A stretch of 64,000 bases of DNA from Mangifera indica (lineage: Eukaryota > Streptophyta > Magnoliopsida > Sapindales > Anacardiaceae). Position 1 is the first letter of the stretch, and each line of letters opens with the position of its first letter. Under the pieces are notes generated by a model that saw nothing but the letters and a program-made list of their open reading frames with translations, was not told the origin of the DNA and made no database searches. This document shows positions 35,201 to 48,059 of the stretch, one piece after another. The stretch lies in the NCBI RefSeq assembly GCF_011075055.1, contig NC_058151.1:930001-994000 (forward strand). The letters are read 5' to 3'. The translations under genes and the position numbers were made by a program.

Positions 35201-36878
35201 GCCTTGCAATGGATGAGGAAATTAAAGCCTTTGAAAAAAACAAAACATGGGAGTTGGTTGATCTATCGAGTGGGAAAGAGGTTGTCAAATTAAAATGGAC
35301 CTATAAACTCAAATTTTTGGCTGATGGATCAATTCAAAAATACAAAGCAAGGTTGGTTGCATGAGGCTACATGCAATGTGAAGGCATAGACTTTAAAGAG
35401 ACTTTCTCTCTTGTGGCAAGATTTGACACTATAAGAACTGTTTTAACTATTGTTGTTTATTATGGTTGGAAAATTTACCAGTTTGATGTAAAATCAGTCT
35501 TTTTGAATGGTGTTTTAGAAGAAGAAGTGTATATGTAATAGCCGAAAAGTTATGAGATTGTTGGATATGAAAATAAAGTGTATCGTTTGAAGAAAACACT
35601 CTATGGCCTAAAACAAGCTCCAAAAGCTTGGTAAGGAAGGATGACATTTCAACAAAAATGAATACTACAGAAGATCAAGTGAGCTAACCTTGTACAAGAA
35701 AACTAAAGGTACAAATGAAATTATAATTGCTTGTCTCTATGTTTATGATTTGATTTATACAAGCAATACTGATCATTTATTGAGTGAGTTTAGAAGTGTG
35801 ATGGTAAATGAGTTTGCGATGACTGATTTAGGCATGATGAATTTCTTTCTGGGACTGGAAGTGAAGTAGTGTGATTTGAGAATTTTTGTGTCTCAAGAAA
35901 AATATGTCAATGATCATTTGAAAAAAAAAAAAATTACTTGGAAAATTGCAATCCTGTGAAAACTCCTATGTGCACTCACCAAAAATTCAGTTTCAATGAT
36001 GGGGGAGAAAAAGTTGATGTGTAGTCTTATAGAAGCTTGATTGACAGTCTACTTTATCTCACAAATAGCAAACCAGATATTTTGCGAGCAACAAGTCTTC
36101 TATCCAGGTTTATGCAAAATCCAGGCAAACATCATTTAGGGGCTGTAAAGAGAATTTTAAGATACTTAAAAGGGAACTAGCTCATTTGGAATTTGGTATA
36201 AACATACTAACAATTTTAAGTTGATTGGCAGGTTTGATAAATGACCGAAAAAGCACAACAGGCTACGTTTTCAATTTGGGTACTAGAGCTATTTGTTGGA
36301 GCTCAAAGAAACAACCATCCATTGCCTTGTCATGTTCAGAAGCTGCATAGATGGCTGTTACTGCAGCGACATGTCAAGTAGTTTGGTCGTGAAGAATTTT
36401 AGATGATGTGAAGCAAACACAAGTTGAGGGAACTACCATTCATTGTGATAATCAATCAACAATTGGTATGACAAAAAATCCAATCCATCACAATCGAACA
36501 AGGCACATTGAGACACGTCATCACTTCATAAGGGAATTGGTCACAAAAGGAAGCATCAAAATAGAATACTGCAACACTAATGATCAGATAGCAGATCTGT
36601 TCACCAAGCCACTGCCATTGGAGAAATTCACATATTTAAGAGAGCAGTTAGGTGTTAAAGATTTCTACATTAAGGGGGAGTGTTAAAGTTAATGTAGAAA
36701 TTAATTTATGTTGTTCCTATTATTTCCATTCTGTTGAATTTATTTAAATTGCTTTAGTCAAAATTTGTTGAGTTAGTTACTGGTTTTTTGGAATGTTAGT
36801 AGGGAATGAATGCTGAAAAAGTGGAACACTATTTTACAGTGTTGGTGGGATAGTGGAACACTATTTTCGTATGTTACT
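32289..36878 (+). mobile_element. Copia-a: old Ty1/Copia retrotransposon
   Basis: The 5' LTR is 32289-32636 (348 bp, TGTTAAAG...TTAACA). The primer site follows at ~32639 (TTATCAGAGCAAGG). The polypurine tract AAGGGGGAG precedes the 3' LTR, which starts at 36681 but is cut after about 200 bp. The LTR portions that can be compared differ at roughly one site in fifteen. No target duplication is visible, because the right junction is a deletion that fuses the LTR to PK exon 4. Confidence 0.85.
32680..36686 (+). pseudogene. Copia-a gag-pol remnant
   Basis: Order gag, protease, integrase, reverse transcriptase, RNase H is recognisable. Gag begins MVNNVNGVNISQSS at 32680. The protease site reads IDSEYSNHMT (Gly of DSG lost). 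The integrase block (34.2-34.6 kb) has HADVCGP and TPQQNGVAERKN, but the middle Asp motif is altered (LRIDYGGRF). Reverse transcriptase has LYGLKQAPKAW and a damaged YVDD (YVYD). RNase H is open at 36408-36686 and ends inside the first six bases of the 3' LTR. Many stops and frame changes make it non-functional. Confidence 0.85.
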
Positions 36879-36966
36879 GCAACTTTGGATACCATCTTGC
36901 ACGTAAACACTTCTCAGACAAAAGCAGACCTGAGGCCTCTTCTACATTAGAGCCACTTCTGTCGCT
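36879..36966 (+). pseudogene. Pyruvate kinase exon-4 remnant, 3' of Copia-a
   Basis: Matches the PK last exon from CAACTTTGGATACCAT to its stop. The rest of exon 3 and intron 3 that should separate it from the 32.3-kb fragment are missing, so a deletion removed them together with the end of the Copia-a 3' LTR. Confidence 0.8.
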
Positions 36967-38628
36967 AAAAAGTTTCCCTTGTATATATTCATCCTTCTGT
37001 GATGAGCAAACCAGATAAGACTGAAATCTCAACTCCGGTAAATTAGTATCTTCTATTACTGTTTCTTTCCATGAGCCCTTCCTTTGTCAGAAAAAATTTA
37101 GTGATTCTAACTTATTCTGCAACAAAATCTGGTATAAGAATTTATATCAAAGTCTCCTCAATACCTTGAAATGAGGTGATTTTCTTATGTATAATTGAAT
37201 TTTTGCCCAGTAGTATAGAGGGCAAGAGCCATATTGTATGCTTGTGCTTGTTGGACAAAATAGGGCACATTAATCACTTATAGACAAAATTATTGCGTTA
37301 ATGAAATTTTTTGTCACCAACTGATTTACGCAATTCAGTGATTTACCACTTGATTTGATTTTTCCTTATATTTATTTAGCGGCTCCAATAATTAAGCAAT
37401 GCAATGTTTAATATTTAAAACTTCTTTCTAATGAATCATTAGGTCCTGTTCATAAAAAATTTACCACTTTTAAAACTTTATATCCCACAACAAATTTTAA
37501 CTTTTCTAAACATATAGACTCCCTCAGAAGAAATTATCCTTGAAAAAAAAAAAAAACTTCCTTAAAATATAGATTTCTTCTGGAAAGAAATAATTTCAAA
37601 AGCAATAAAAACAAGTGTAGGTTCATACACCAATGACATTTAATACTGGTCTAGCTGACTCTATATATATATATATATGTATTTATAGTTTCATTTTGAA
37701 ACATAGTTCTTAATGATTTTTTTTTTCAAGAAATTATGAAATCCAAAATTATTTTTTATTTATATTTTCTTTAGGTTGCTAAGATTATTAATATATCAAG
37801 CCGTAAGAACTTTTTGCTATAAAAATAATTCAAAACAACATTCAACCTTCATTTACATGATAAATAATGTGAAAGTCGAAGATGAGTGATTATTATAAAG
37901 TAAAGTATGTTGCATGCTAAGTCGAAGGTCTGGACAAAGGGTAGAACCAAGCATAGGGAGAAGAGGAATTTCTTTAATTTGATACCTGTTTTGCTTTTTG
38001 TAAGAACCCTTTAACTCAAAGATTCATAGAAACCATTTTTTTACTCAATGCAGTTATCATGTTTTGCCTTTATTGTTATTGTAATTTTAGACATTGCAGT
38101 TGCTGGTAGCGTTGGATCTCACTCTGTCTCGGCTTGGTATTCGGCTCGAATTCACCCTGGTGTAGGGTTATGTATTCACTATTTACATAAGATGTAAGGA
38201 CAATTATTCATAATCACGCCTCAAGCTTTTGCTTTCCTCGTGGAAGCATTCTTACTGACATTTTTATATTATTTGGAATTTTTTAGAGTTCTAGAAATTG
38301 TGGCATCGAGAATTTTCATGCTGCAGATGTGGCCAGTTAAAGCAAAGCAGGATTAGGTCTCATAAAAGCAAAAAGCATGAATGTAGAATAACAAGAAAAC
38401 GTCATGTGTATCAGAGAAAGCCATAATTATACCAAAAAAAAAAAAGAGAGTTTAAATCAAAATATGCCGTGCAATGTCGAATCCAAGTGATGACGACTTC
38501 CCACTCCATAGCTGTAAGCGTTCAAAGCTTTTCCCTGAAACTGTTTTCAGAAAATAAGAAATTCAAAGTCAGCATATTTTCATGGGAGAGATTAGTTGAA
38601 TGAACAGAATGCATGGTTTTCAAATATT
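36967..38628. other. PK 3' flank followed by 3' flank of CNGC C2
   Basis: 36967-37290 matches the DNA after the PK gene (5584-5930). From about 37439 the sequence matches the flank of C1. A short TA repeat lies near 37664. No gene is seen. Confidence 0.6.
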
Positions 38629-41600
38629 TCATATCTCATACCATGAACGGAAACATCCGGATAAATTGCACTTCTTCAGGAGTGATTTGGGGCTTATTTC
38701 TAGTGGTTCTGGCTTATTAATGAACACATCTTTCAAGTCATAGGCTGTAATGGCGATGGCTTCCACATGCTTCAGCGTTTGAATGGTTCTGTTTGAGATT
38801 GGGAGGGTGAATGAGTGAGGCTGAGCTTGAATCCAGCAGACAAGTTCTTTCCCGATGATAGTGCCCTCTCCCAAATGAACATTTTCGCCATTGCTATCAT
38901 CAATGCGGGCCCTGGAGGAGCTGTATGTCCATAACTTTCCTTGCAGCACAAAGAGAATTTCACTGATGGGTTCACCCTCCCGCACAACAAGAGTTCGGTC
39001 ACCGTAGAAAGCTGGCTTCATACGTTTACACAGCTCCTTCAATCGTGACTCTTCCCATTTTCCCAACTCTTCTACCTTGATATGCATGCATTCAAGAACA
39101 AGAATAAGAATACAACCAACGTACAACCACTGCTTGAATATTTTGCCATAACATCAATAAGATATTCTATGTTTCATGACTAAATTAATTATATTTTGCT
39201 TTAATAAAATTAAGTAATTAAATAATTTAATAAAAGTTTATTGGTGATTTTTATGTGATTAATAAAAATTGTTCTATTATATACTTTATGGTGTGTTCAG
39301 TGTAGATTTTTGAGTTATTAAACCTTTGCTTAAGTCTCTCTTCCCAAAATTTTGACACAATTTTACCTATTAAAAGCATAGAATAGTACAAGTTCAACTC
39401 GGTTTGAAAAAGTTGAGCTTGAGCTCAATGAACTTTTTTAAAACCAATTTGAGTTTAGCTCAATTTAAGAGAAGTTAAGCTCAAGTTCGACTACAATATT
39501 GAGTAGAGTTAAGCTCATTACTATAGCTAAATTAAAATTGACCGAAATGACACAATTTTAATATAGTCAAAATAACGTTGTTTTAACTAATTCGAATCGA
39601 GTTTTTTCAAGTCAAACAAATTTTGGCAAGCCAAACTCCCCCCAAGACTCCCCAAGCTTGAGTTCAATAATATAAAGTCTTTAAGCTCAAGCTCGAAATT
39701 GAGTTTGTCTACAACAAACTCATTTTGGACTCGTTCAAGTTAAGCTAACAAATGAGTTAGAGCGAACTTGATTTGAGTCCACCACTACCGGATTCTAGGG
39801 ATAAATATTGTTTCATATGCGGATTAATGTTACATAATAGAGCAAACATTTAGAGACTACAGAAATAGAGGCACTCACTTCCTTCAATTATTTTAAGCGA
39901 TCTTCCGTCTTCATGTTGTTGATGATGTCCTCAGGTTTTTCACTCCGGATTGCAGATATGTCTGTTTTACAGGATCCATCATTCTTCTTAGGAAAAAAAA
40001 AATCAAATGTGCTTAATCTTAAGCATGTTGAGATAGATAGAACATGTACCAACCTGCATATTTCCAATTAAAAACACAAACAGCAGGGTGGAATAGATGA
40101 TTACAGAAATCACATATATATTTTCCAGGGGAAAGGTACTTGGTTGGAGATTTTGACCGAAACAACTGCGAAAAAGGAGTAAATAAATAACGTGTTCCAC
40201 ATATCAATAAAGTTGAAAGATAGGCACAAACCTGAGAACTTGCAGACCCCATCGCAAACAGAACAAATATTTCTTCAGAAATGGCTTCATTTCCACAATT
40301 CTATATTGAAGAGCATCATTGAATATTCCAAAATCTGTGATATTTCCACCGGCTCCTGCTGTTTTATGACAACTTAGCTTCTCTAATTTATGATTACCAC
40401 AGACAAAAGAGCTAAACTTCAATGCATTCTCGGAAATATATTCATTCCTCCAACATACAAGAACCCTGTCGATGGCAAAGCAATACCAGATTGCTCCAAA
40501 TACCTGAATTCAGAACCAGAAAGTCAGAATTAATTCATCTACAACAAATAAGCGTTGGGTGGTATGAGAGCCAGTTGCAACAACTCCACTCAGTGAGATA
40601 GAGCCCTGATTGCAAAAGTTTTTCAAGCAGGCCCAAAAGAGAAGATTAAGAAGAAATCCAGAAGAAAGTGATTCTAGAATGTTCGATGCAACAGCTCAAA
40701 TGGGGGACATTTGGCTCCCTATTAGCATAGGGAGATATGTGAAACGGTTATGGGATTGTATGAATTAGAGGGAGTGCGTGAGAGTGAGTTAGGAATTATC
40801 TTGATTATTGAGTCATTTCTTTTGTGTTTGGGGGAGACCAGGCCTCCAGTAGCCAGTGGTTATTTTTCTTTACGGAATACAACAGCCATTTTCTGGTGGT
40901 TTTCCTCACTAAATACATTTTCCGTATTATCAATTTCATTACTTCAATTTTCTGTTCCTTTTTTGCCATTACTTCACTTTTTTTCTTCAGCAAATTTGTG
41001 TATAAAAATTCTGTTGGAGTTGTGTATTGAGGAGTTTGCCGGAAATTTCATCCAGGTTCTCATCGGAGAGATTGGTTGACCTCTAAGAGTGCATCAGAAG
41101 TAACTGCTTAACTAGAATTTCTAACCAGAAACCAGTAGCAACAACTCCAGCCAGTCCATAGGAGTGACTGGTTGACCTGGTTCAACCAGTTGCCCCTGTG
41201 GCTGGAAAGTCACACCCCGTATAGCTTTTTGGGATGGGAGAGCCCGAATAGCACCTGAGTTCACTAATTGAATTTGAGTTAAAACTTACATGACCTCCAT
41301 GCAAGTAAAGGAAAAGATTGAACACAGCTTTTGCCCATTTGGCGTTAGCAATAAATCCTGTCTGCTTGGAGGCATTTCTGATAGTTATCGAGAGTCCAAT
41401 GACTAGAAGCATATATCCGAAAAGAAACAAGTTCGTTGTAGTCACGAAGATATTGTCCGTGGTTCCCCTTGTCAAATCCGGAAGTATAGTCTGCACACAA
41501 GTTCAAACAATTAGAACCTGAAAGAAATTACAGGTTAATAAACAAAATGGTGAAAGATTTGAGCTGACCAACGTCATTAACAAGACGGGTACTTGAGTAA

Positions 41601-42185
41601 ACATGAAATGTTCAATCCCCTTCTCTTTTGTAATAGTCCCTAGTAAGATTTTTCTGATTACATTTGGAACATATAACAGCATGTAAGTATTGAAGAAGGC
41701 GACCACAGCGAAGGTGGCGTACAATTCACTGTTGATTTCCAGGCAATTATTTTGCGAATCGATCACATAAGCGTAGTAATGCAAAGGATGCATGAAGATG
41801 ACTATCATGTAAGCAGTGAGAAAAGCCCCGTATCCCCAACGACTATTTAGGTCGAAAGTTTTTATTGCAACTTTCAGATAATGATGCAGGCGTTGCCAAA
41901 TTCCTCGGGGATCATCACCTTCAATTTTAATTTCTTCTTCTGTTTTACCGTCCTCAACACTCAAGCCCTGAAGCTGAGCCGTCGACCTGCACATTAATAC
42001 AAAGTAGTTTAAAGACTGCTGAAACCAAGACTTTCACTAACTTGCTAAAACTTACAATGTAGACTCACTTACATGATGAACAAGGCCAAAGTCTTAGGAT
42101 TTCGATCTGCAAATTTGTCTGCAGTGGAAAATAATGGTGGATTCTTTACCAGTATGAATAAATAATTAGCTGGAAGCCTGGAAGG
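38629..42185 (-). pseudogene. CNGC C2: broken copy of C1
   Basis: Same exons as C1: 41986-41569, 41492-41288, about 40504-40232, 40166-40054, the C-linker exon near 39960-39880, and the binding domain from 39075 to 38629. Lesions: a one-base loss in the C-linker exon (CTGCAATCCGGAG against CTGCAATCTGCAAG in C1), a TAA in the same exon, and loss of the putative start Met (ATA). Copia-b sits in the putative first exon, whose remainder lies at 46945-46990. The binding-domain exon itself is open. It carries 9-12 extra bases after CHKTA in the pore-loop exon (GAGGN). Confidence 0.75.
40600..41067. mobile_element. 468-bp insertion in an intron of C2
   Basis: Absent from the matching intron of C1 and C3. 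GAGAT occurs on both sides (40595-40599 and 41068-41072), which looks like a target duplication. The ends are not TG..CA. The sequence has a stretch like plant LTR leaders but no primer site or coding domain; type unknown. Confidence 0.5.
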
Positions 42186-45100
42186 TGTTTGAATTTAGAC
42201 ACCGTAGAATAACATACCTGAATATTTGAATAAGCAAGGTTAAAGCAAGTGCAGAAGCAGGGGAGCACAAATTACAGCCCAAAGATGAAAGAGAGCTGAA
42301 AGATGATAAAGTTTTGCTTTATGCGGAAGTGTCTATTTCTTCATTAATCAAAGATACATATACATGAAGACAAGTACAAAGAAGCCATACCAATGGCCAT
42401 ACTTTATATAACAAAAGTTCCTTAGTTTAAGGTAAGCCACACATTTTACTTGCTCCAACTAAAGTTACTTAATTGAGTACAAAATGTTTAACCAAAAACA
42501 GTAAAAAAGGAACAACTTCAATATTCTAGTTTGCTAACACTCCTCCATAGAAATTGAAGTTGTTACACCAAGCAAGTGTCTCAATTTTTCAAATTGAGAT
42601 TTAGGAAGAGGTTTGGTTAGGATATCAGCAACTTGATCAGTGGAGTTGCAGTGCTTTAAAGATATTTCTCCTGACTTCTCAGCCTCTCGAATTGCATGAA
42701 ACTTCACACTTATATGCTTGGTTCTTCCATGTTGAATGGGATTTTTAGCTATTGAGATGGTTGATTTATTGTCAACATAAATAGTAACACTTTTGGAGAA
42801 ATGACAATCCAAATCTGTGAGGAGCTTCTTCAACCAAACAGCTTGGTTTGTAGCATTAGCAGTAGCTATATACTCTGATTCAGCAGTGGATTAAGCAACA
42901 ACCTCCTGTTTTTTTGAATTCCAACAAAACATAGCTCCTCCGAAGCAGAAGCAATATCCAGAGGTGCTTTTATAATCATCTTGGCATCCTGCCCAGTCAC
43001 TATCTGAGAACCCTATCAACTCATCTTTTTGTTGACAAGAGAACCACAAGCCATAGCTATAGGTGCCCTTAACATTCCTTAAAATTTTTTTGGCAATTGA
43101 CCAGTGGAAGATGCTTAGTTCTTGCATAAATCTGGATAGTAAAGAGGTGGCAAACATTAAATCAGGTCTGCTAGAGCACAAGTAAAGCAAACAGCCCACC
43201 AATTTTCTATATTGAGTGGCATCCATTTTTTCAGCTCCATCATTTTTCATAGGTTTTACATTAACAACAAGTGGAGTGGAAGCTGACTTGCAATTTGTCA
43301 TATGGAACATGCTCAATAAGTCTTTGGCATATCTTTCCTGTGAAATAAAAATTCCATCAGAAAGTTGATGAATTTCCAAGCCAAGAAAGTACTTCATTAG
43401 GCCAAGATCAAACCTCTCAAATTCCTTTTCCATGTTGAGTTTGAATTCCAACAATTGAGTAGCATCTCCTCTTGTCACCAACAAGTCATCAACATACAAG
43501 GATACAATGAGTTTAACTTCATCATTTTGTCTCTTGATAAACAAGGTAGGTTCACTTTGATTGCATACAAATCCTAGGCTTAGTAAGTGTCTATGTATTC
43601 TACTATACCAAGCTTTAGAAGCTTGCTTAAGCCCATAAAGAGCCTTGTGTAACCTATAAACACACTCTTCTTTTCCTGGAATTACAAAGCCTTCGGGTTG
43701 ATGAACATAAATTTCCTCATCAAGGATTCCATTCAAGAAGGTTGATTTGACATCAAAATGATGTATCTTCCAACCTGCTTTAGCAGACAAGGCAACTAAA
43801 AGCCTAATTGTGTCATACCTTGCTACAGGAGCAAAGGTTTCAGAGAAATCAGACCCAGGTTGTTGCATATACCCTTTAACTACCAATCTAGCCTTGAGTT
43901 TATTGACTGAACCATCAGGTTTCAGTTTTGTTCTGAATATCCACTTAACCCCAATTGGTTTATGGTCTGCTAGTTTTTTAACTAGACTCTAGGTTCCATT
44001 TTTTGAGATCATATTTAATTCCTCTTTCATGACATTTAACCATTCATTATTTGAGGATGCTTCTTCAAAGTTCTCTGGCTCTTTTAGAACTAAATTACAC
44101 TTCCTATAAATGTCATCAAGTGATCTCATTCTTGAGGCAGGAACTATCTCATCACTGTTACTTTCATGCAACAACCTTTCAGTCTTGGAGACTGATTTTG
44201 AAGAAGTTATGGGTAGAGAATGGTCATCTAAACTATTTTCCCAATTCCAAGACTTTGCCTCATCAAATTTAACATTTCTACTAACCACAACATTTGAAGT
44301 TTGAGGAAGGAATATTTTGTACCCTTTTGAGACTGAACTATAGCTAATAAAAATTCCAATGTCAGCCTTGGAATCTAGCTTTGATATTTTCTCTTGAGGA
44401 ACAAGGATATAGCAGATAGAACTGAAGGTTTTTAAATGATCCACTGAGGCTTTTCTTCCATGCCATTTTTCAAAAGGAGTAGCATTATCCAATGCTTTAG
44501 AAGGCAACATATTCAGTAGGTATATGGCAGTATTGGCAACTTCTACCCAGAACCTTTTTGGTAGCTTTTTTTCAAATAACAAGCATCTTGCCATTTCCAT
44601 TATTGATCTATTCTTCCTTTCACTAACCCCATTTTGTTGAGGGGTATAAGGAGTGGTAAGTTGATGGACAATTCTTTCACTTCTACAGTAATCAGCAAAT
44701 GCATGAGAGGTGTACTCACCTCCATTATCAGTTCTCAAAATGTTGATTTTAGTTGCTCATTGTTTTTCCATTTCCAATTTGAATCTTTTGAAAGTGTCTA
44801 GAACTTCACTTTTTAGCTTGAGAAAATAACCCTAACAATATCTAGTTAGATCATCAATGAAGAGTAGCATGTATTTGCTTTCATTCAATGATAAGGTATC
44901 CATAGGACCACACAAGTCAGAATGCAGCAGCTGTAGTTTTTCACTTGCTCTCCAACTACTTTTAGTAAAAGGCAGCCTTGTTTGCTTCCCAAATTGACAT
45001 ACTTCACATAACTCTTTGGGGTCAACTATGACAGGTAAGTTCAGAACTAGTTCATCATCATGCATACTTTTCAAAGCAGAAAAGTTGAAGTGTCCTAGTC

Positions 45101-46944
45101 TACTATGCCATAATTTTGATTCATCAACAACAGTGTTTACAGAATTAGCTTCTGGAAATTGCCATTCAACAACAAAATTATTGTCCTCCATACCCACTAA
45201 CATAACCTCAAGACCATTTTTATAAAAAATAAAGCATGTATTATTCTCAAAGTTGAGAGAATATCCATTTTGCATCATTTGACCAACACTCAGCAAATTG
45301 TGACTAACATTGGGAACATAAAGCACATCATGTATGAATTTGGTACCTTTTGGTGTCTTGACTAGGACTGATCCTTTGCCTTTGACCTCTAGTAAGTCTC
45401 CATTTCCTATTTTGACTTTGGAGCAGAAAGTAGAGTCAAGATTAGTGAAATGTGAAACATCATTTGTCATATGGCTTGAACAGCCACTGTCAATCAACCA
45501 GGTTACAGGTGATTGATTTTTTTGTAAAACATGACATGAAGCCACAAACAAGCTTTCATTTGAGACTTCTTGATTTTCAACAATTTGAGCTTGCTGAGTA
45601 TTCTGACCTTGGCTTGATGGCTTGTTTCTACACACTTTATCGATGTGTCCTTGCTGATTACACAACCTATATCTTACATTTGGCCTAAACCAGTAATTGT
45701 TAGGAGAATGACCTTTTCTTTTACAATGAGGACACAAAATAAACTTTCCTTTCTTATCACTTTGTGACTTGTTCTTATCTATTTTTTCATCTCTTTTGCC
45801 AAAAGATTGTTTTTTGCTGCCATAGCCACTCTAGTTTTTATCTTGAATTCTTATGCTCAAGGCTTGCTCAGTTGACTCTTCATGCCTTAATGCCCTTCTT
45901 TGGTCTTGAGCTTTTAAGGCATTCAACACTTCAAATAAGGTGAGTTCAGAGAAGTCTTTGGAGTCTTCCAGTGAAGAGATCTTAGCTTCATATCTCTCTG
46001 GAACAGTGAAAAGTATTTTTTCGACAACCTTTTGATCAGAAAGGGTCTCTCCCATTAACCTAATTTGATTCACCACTTTGAGCACTCGGTCAACATATTC
46101 TTTTACAGTTTCCACTTGCTTCATCTTCAGCACTTCAAACTCTCTCCTTAGGTTCAAGACATTCATTTGTCTTGACCTATCATTTCCTAAGGAGTCTTCC
46201 TTCAACTTGTCCCAAGCTTCTTTGGCTGTTTCACATGAGACAATCTTTGTGAAAACAACATAAGTTATTCCTTGATGGATCATAGACAAGGCTCTAGGAC
46301 CCTTGGTCATCTCTTCTTCATGCATTCTAATTTGGTTCAAAGTTGGATTTGGCCCTAAAGGAGAGGGTTGTTTCTCCTCCTCAACATACTGCCACAATTC
46401 TAAACCCCTCAAGAATGCCTTCATTTTTACTGCTCATATGTGATAATTCTCACCATTGTATATTGGTGGTGACATAGAAGAAGACAAAGATGCCATGGAG
46501 CAATAACTGATTAAATAGTTTTAAAATTGGTTTTTTTTTTTTTTCAGGACAAGCTCATACACCCCTTAAGATCTCAATGCTTTGATACCATGTTTGAATT
46601 TAGACACTGTAGAATAACATACCTGAATATTTGAACAAGCAAGGTTAAAGCAAGTGCAGAAGCAGGGGAGCACAAATTACAGCCCAAAGATGAAAGAGAG
46701 CTGAAAGATGATAAAGTTTTGCTTTATGCGGAAGTGTCTATTTCTTCATTAATCAAAGATACATATACATGAAGACAAGTACAAAGAAGCCATACCAATG
46801 GCCATATTTTATATAACAAAAGTTCCTTAGTTTAAGGTAAGCCACACATTTTACTTGCTCCAACTAAAGTAACTTAATTGAGTACAAAATGCTTAACCAA
46901 AAACAGTAAAAAAGGAATAACTTCAATATTCTAGTTTGCTAACA
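42186..46944 (-). mobile_element. Copia-b: young Ty1/Copia retrotransposon
   Basis: Complete element. LTRs are 42186-42539 and 46591-46944, both 354 bp, with TG..CA ends and six differences between them (about 98.3% identical). The target duplication GAAGG is at 42181-42185 and 46945-46949, and C1 and C3 show the empty site with one GAAGG (for example GCTGGAAGGCATCAG near 30495). On -, the primer site TGGTATCAAAGCATTGAG follows the first LTR and ATGGAGGAG precedes the last. With a generic plant rate the insertion is well under 1 million years old (inference). Confidence 0.95.
42534..46496 (-). pseudogene. Copia-b gag-pol polyprotein with six in-frame stops
   Basis: From ATG at 46496 to the stop at 42534-42536 is exactly 1321 codons in one frame, with no frameshift. 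Domains in order: gag (YVEEEKQPS...), two CCHC knuckles near 45730-45630, protease LIDSGCSSHMT, GAG-pre-integrase, integrase (HSDLCGPM, LRTDNGGEY, TPQQNGVSERKN), reverse transcriptase with intact YVDD, RNase H. In-frame stops at 46434-46436, 45831-45833, 44832-44834, 44757-44759, 43989-43991 and 42891-42893; at least three replace a conserved Trp. Each knuckle has one metal-binding Cys changed to Tyr (NNYW, RYRLC). The final stop lies within the LTR. The element cannot be autonomous as it stands. Confidence 0.9.
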
Positions 46945-47528
46945 GAAGGCATCAGATGCTAATAGTTGCTTTAATTTTTCTATCAGTATTATATTTTTCT
47001 ACTCCATATACATATACAAATAGATTGATGTGTAATGTGATTGGATAATCCAATCTTCCTTTATGAGAATTTGGTGGGGGCTGGCGTGGTGATGAGTAAA
47101 GGAATAATAAAGTGATGATACAATACTTGGCCAGTGATGAGATTTCAGTATTCCACTGCTAAAAAGAAGGTAATATTGAAGCAGCGGTAGGCCATATTGA
47201 GACAAAGATGATAGGGAGACAATTATTATATCATTTCTGGTACAGAACACGAGCATCATAATAATTGGTAAGTCTTTGCTAAGTCAATTTTTATATTGCA
47301 AGGTGCAAGTGCAGAAGAATATTAAATGAAAAAAGATAAAGTAAAAGGCGAGTGACAACGCCTTCCCATGATATTGATTTTTGACGGCAATAAGCTTTGA
47401 GTTGATACAACTCCTCAATTATGACATGAGAGATTTCGCATATACAAACTACATATACACAACTGTGTTTTCCTTTTTTCTATTATACAACAAGAAAACG
47501 ACAATACATACAACTAAAGACAGTTTAC

Positions 47529-47885
47529 CTATTGTTCTTCAGCTGTAAAATCATGCTCGGATGGCTTCTGAAGCAGCATTGGTGGCAACCTCGCCTTCCG
47601 AGTACTATTTCGCCGAATTGCAAGAAGTGCATTAGCAATAAATCTTGAGAAATAAATGGTGGCTTCTAAACTCGGTGAATTTCCACTAGCCTTAGACAAG
47701 GCATCTTGCAAACGATTCTCTTCTTCACGCAAACACCTCTGGTTTCTTGCCATTTGTATTGCTCATAACGCCTCATTCGCTCCCTCAAGAGTATCAGGGA
47801 GCAATCGATGGGCCATCCACTGTTCTGGATCACGTCTTTTCACTTTCATCTCCTCTAATCTTGTAGTTGTGGACTGCAAGTATGT
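47529..47885 (-). pseudogene. 3' fragment of a conventional CNGC (C-linker joined to tail)
   Basis: A C-linker exon starting at 47885 (TYLQSTTTRLEEMKVKRRD, EQWMAHRLLPD) is joined by a deletion to the last exon (REEENRLQDALSKASG, ATIYFSRFIANALLAIRRN, LPPMLLQKPSEHDF, ending AEEQ). The tail is the one typical of CNGC1-type channels. The binding domain and IQ motif are lost. It is the counterpart of the fragments at 31 and 54.5 kb. Confidence 0.75.
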
Positions 47886-48059
47886 CTGTTTCACGGCATC
47901 AAAATCTATATTAATGGGCCTATTTCTGAAACTCAAGTCTCGTGCACAACTTTGGAAAACCAACTCAAACTTGAAGACATAATTTAAGCTATATTGTTGT
48001 ATGAATGTTATGTTGACATTTAGGAGCACCACTACAATGCCCCCAAAAGAGACTATCAC

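Noticed and set aside
40003..40252. Overlapping open frames in the S6 region of C2 (and the same in C1 and C3)
   Set aside because: Only the frame giving SCFGQNLQPST and the S6 helix is real; the other is a read-through of the intron before it.
40750..41079. 109-codon open frame on +
   Set aside because: Lies within the 468-bp insertion in a C2 intron and has no recognisable domain; low-complexity Phe/Ser/Leu content.
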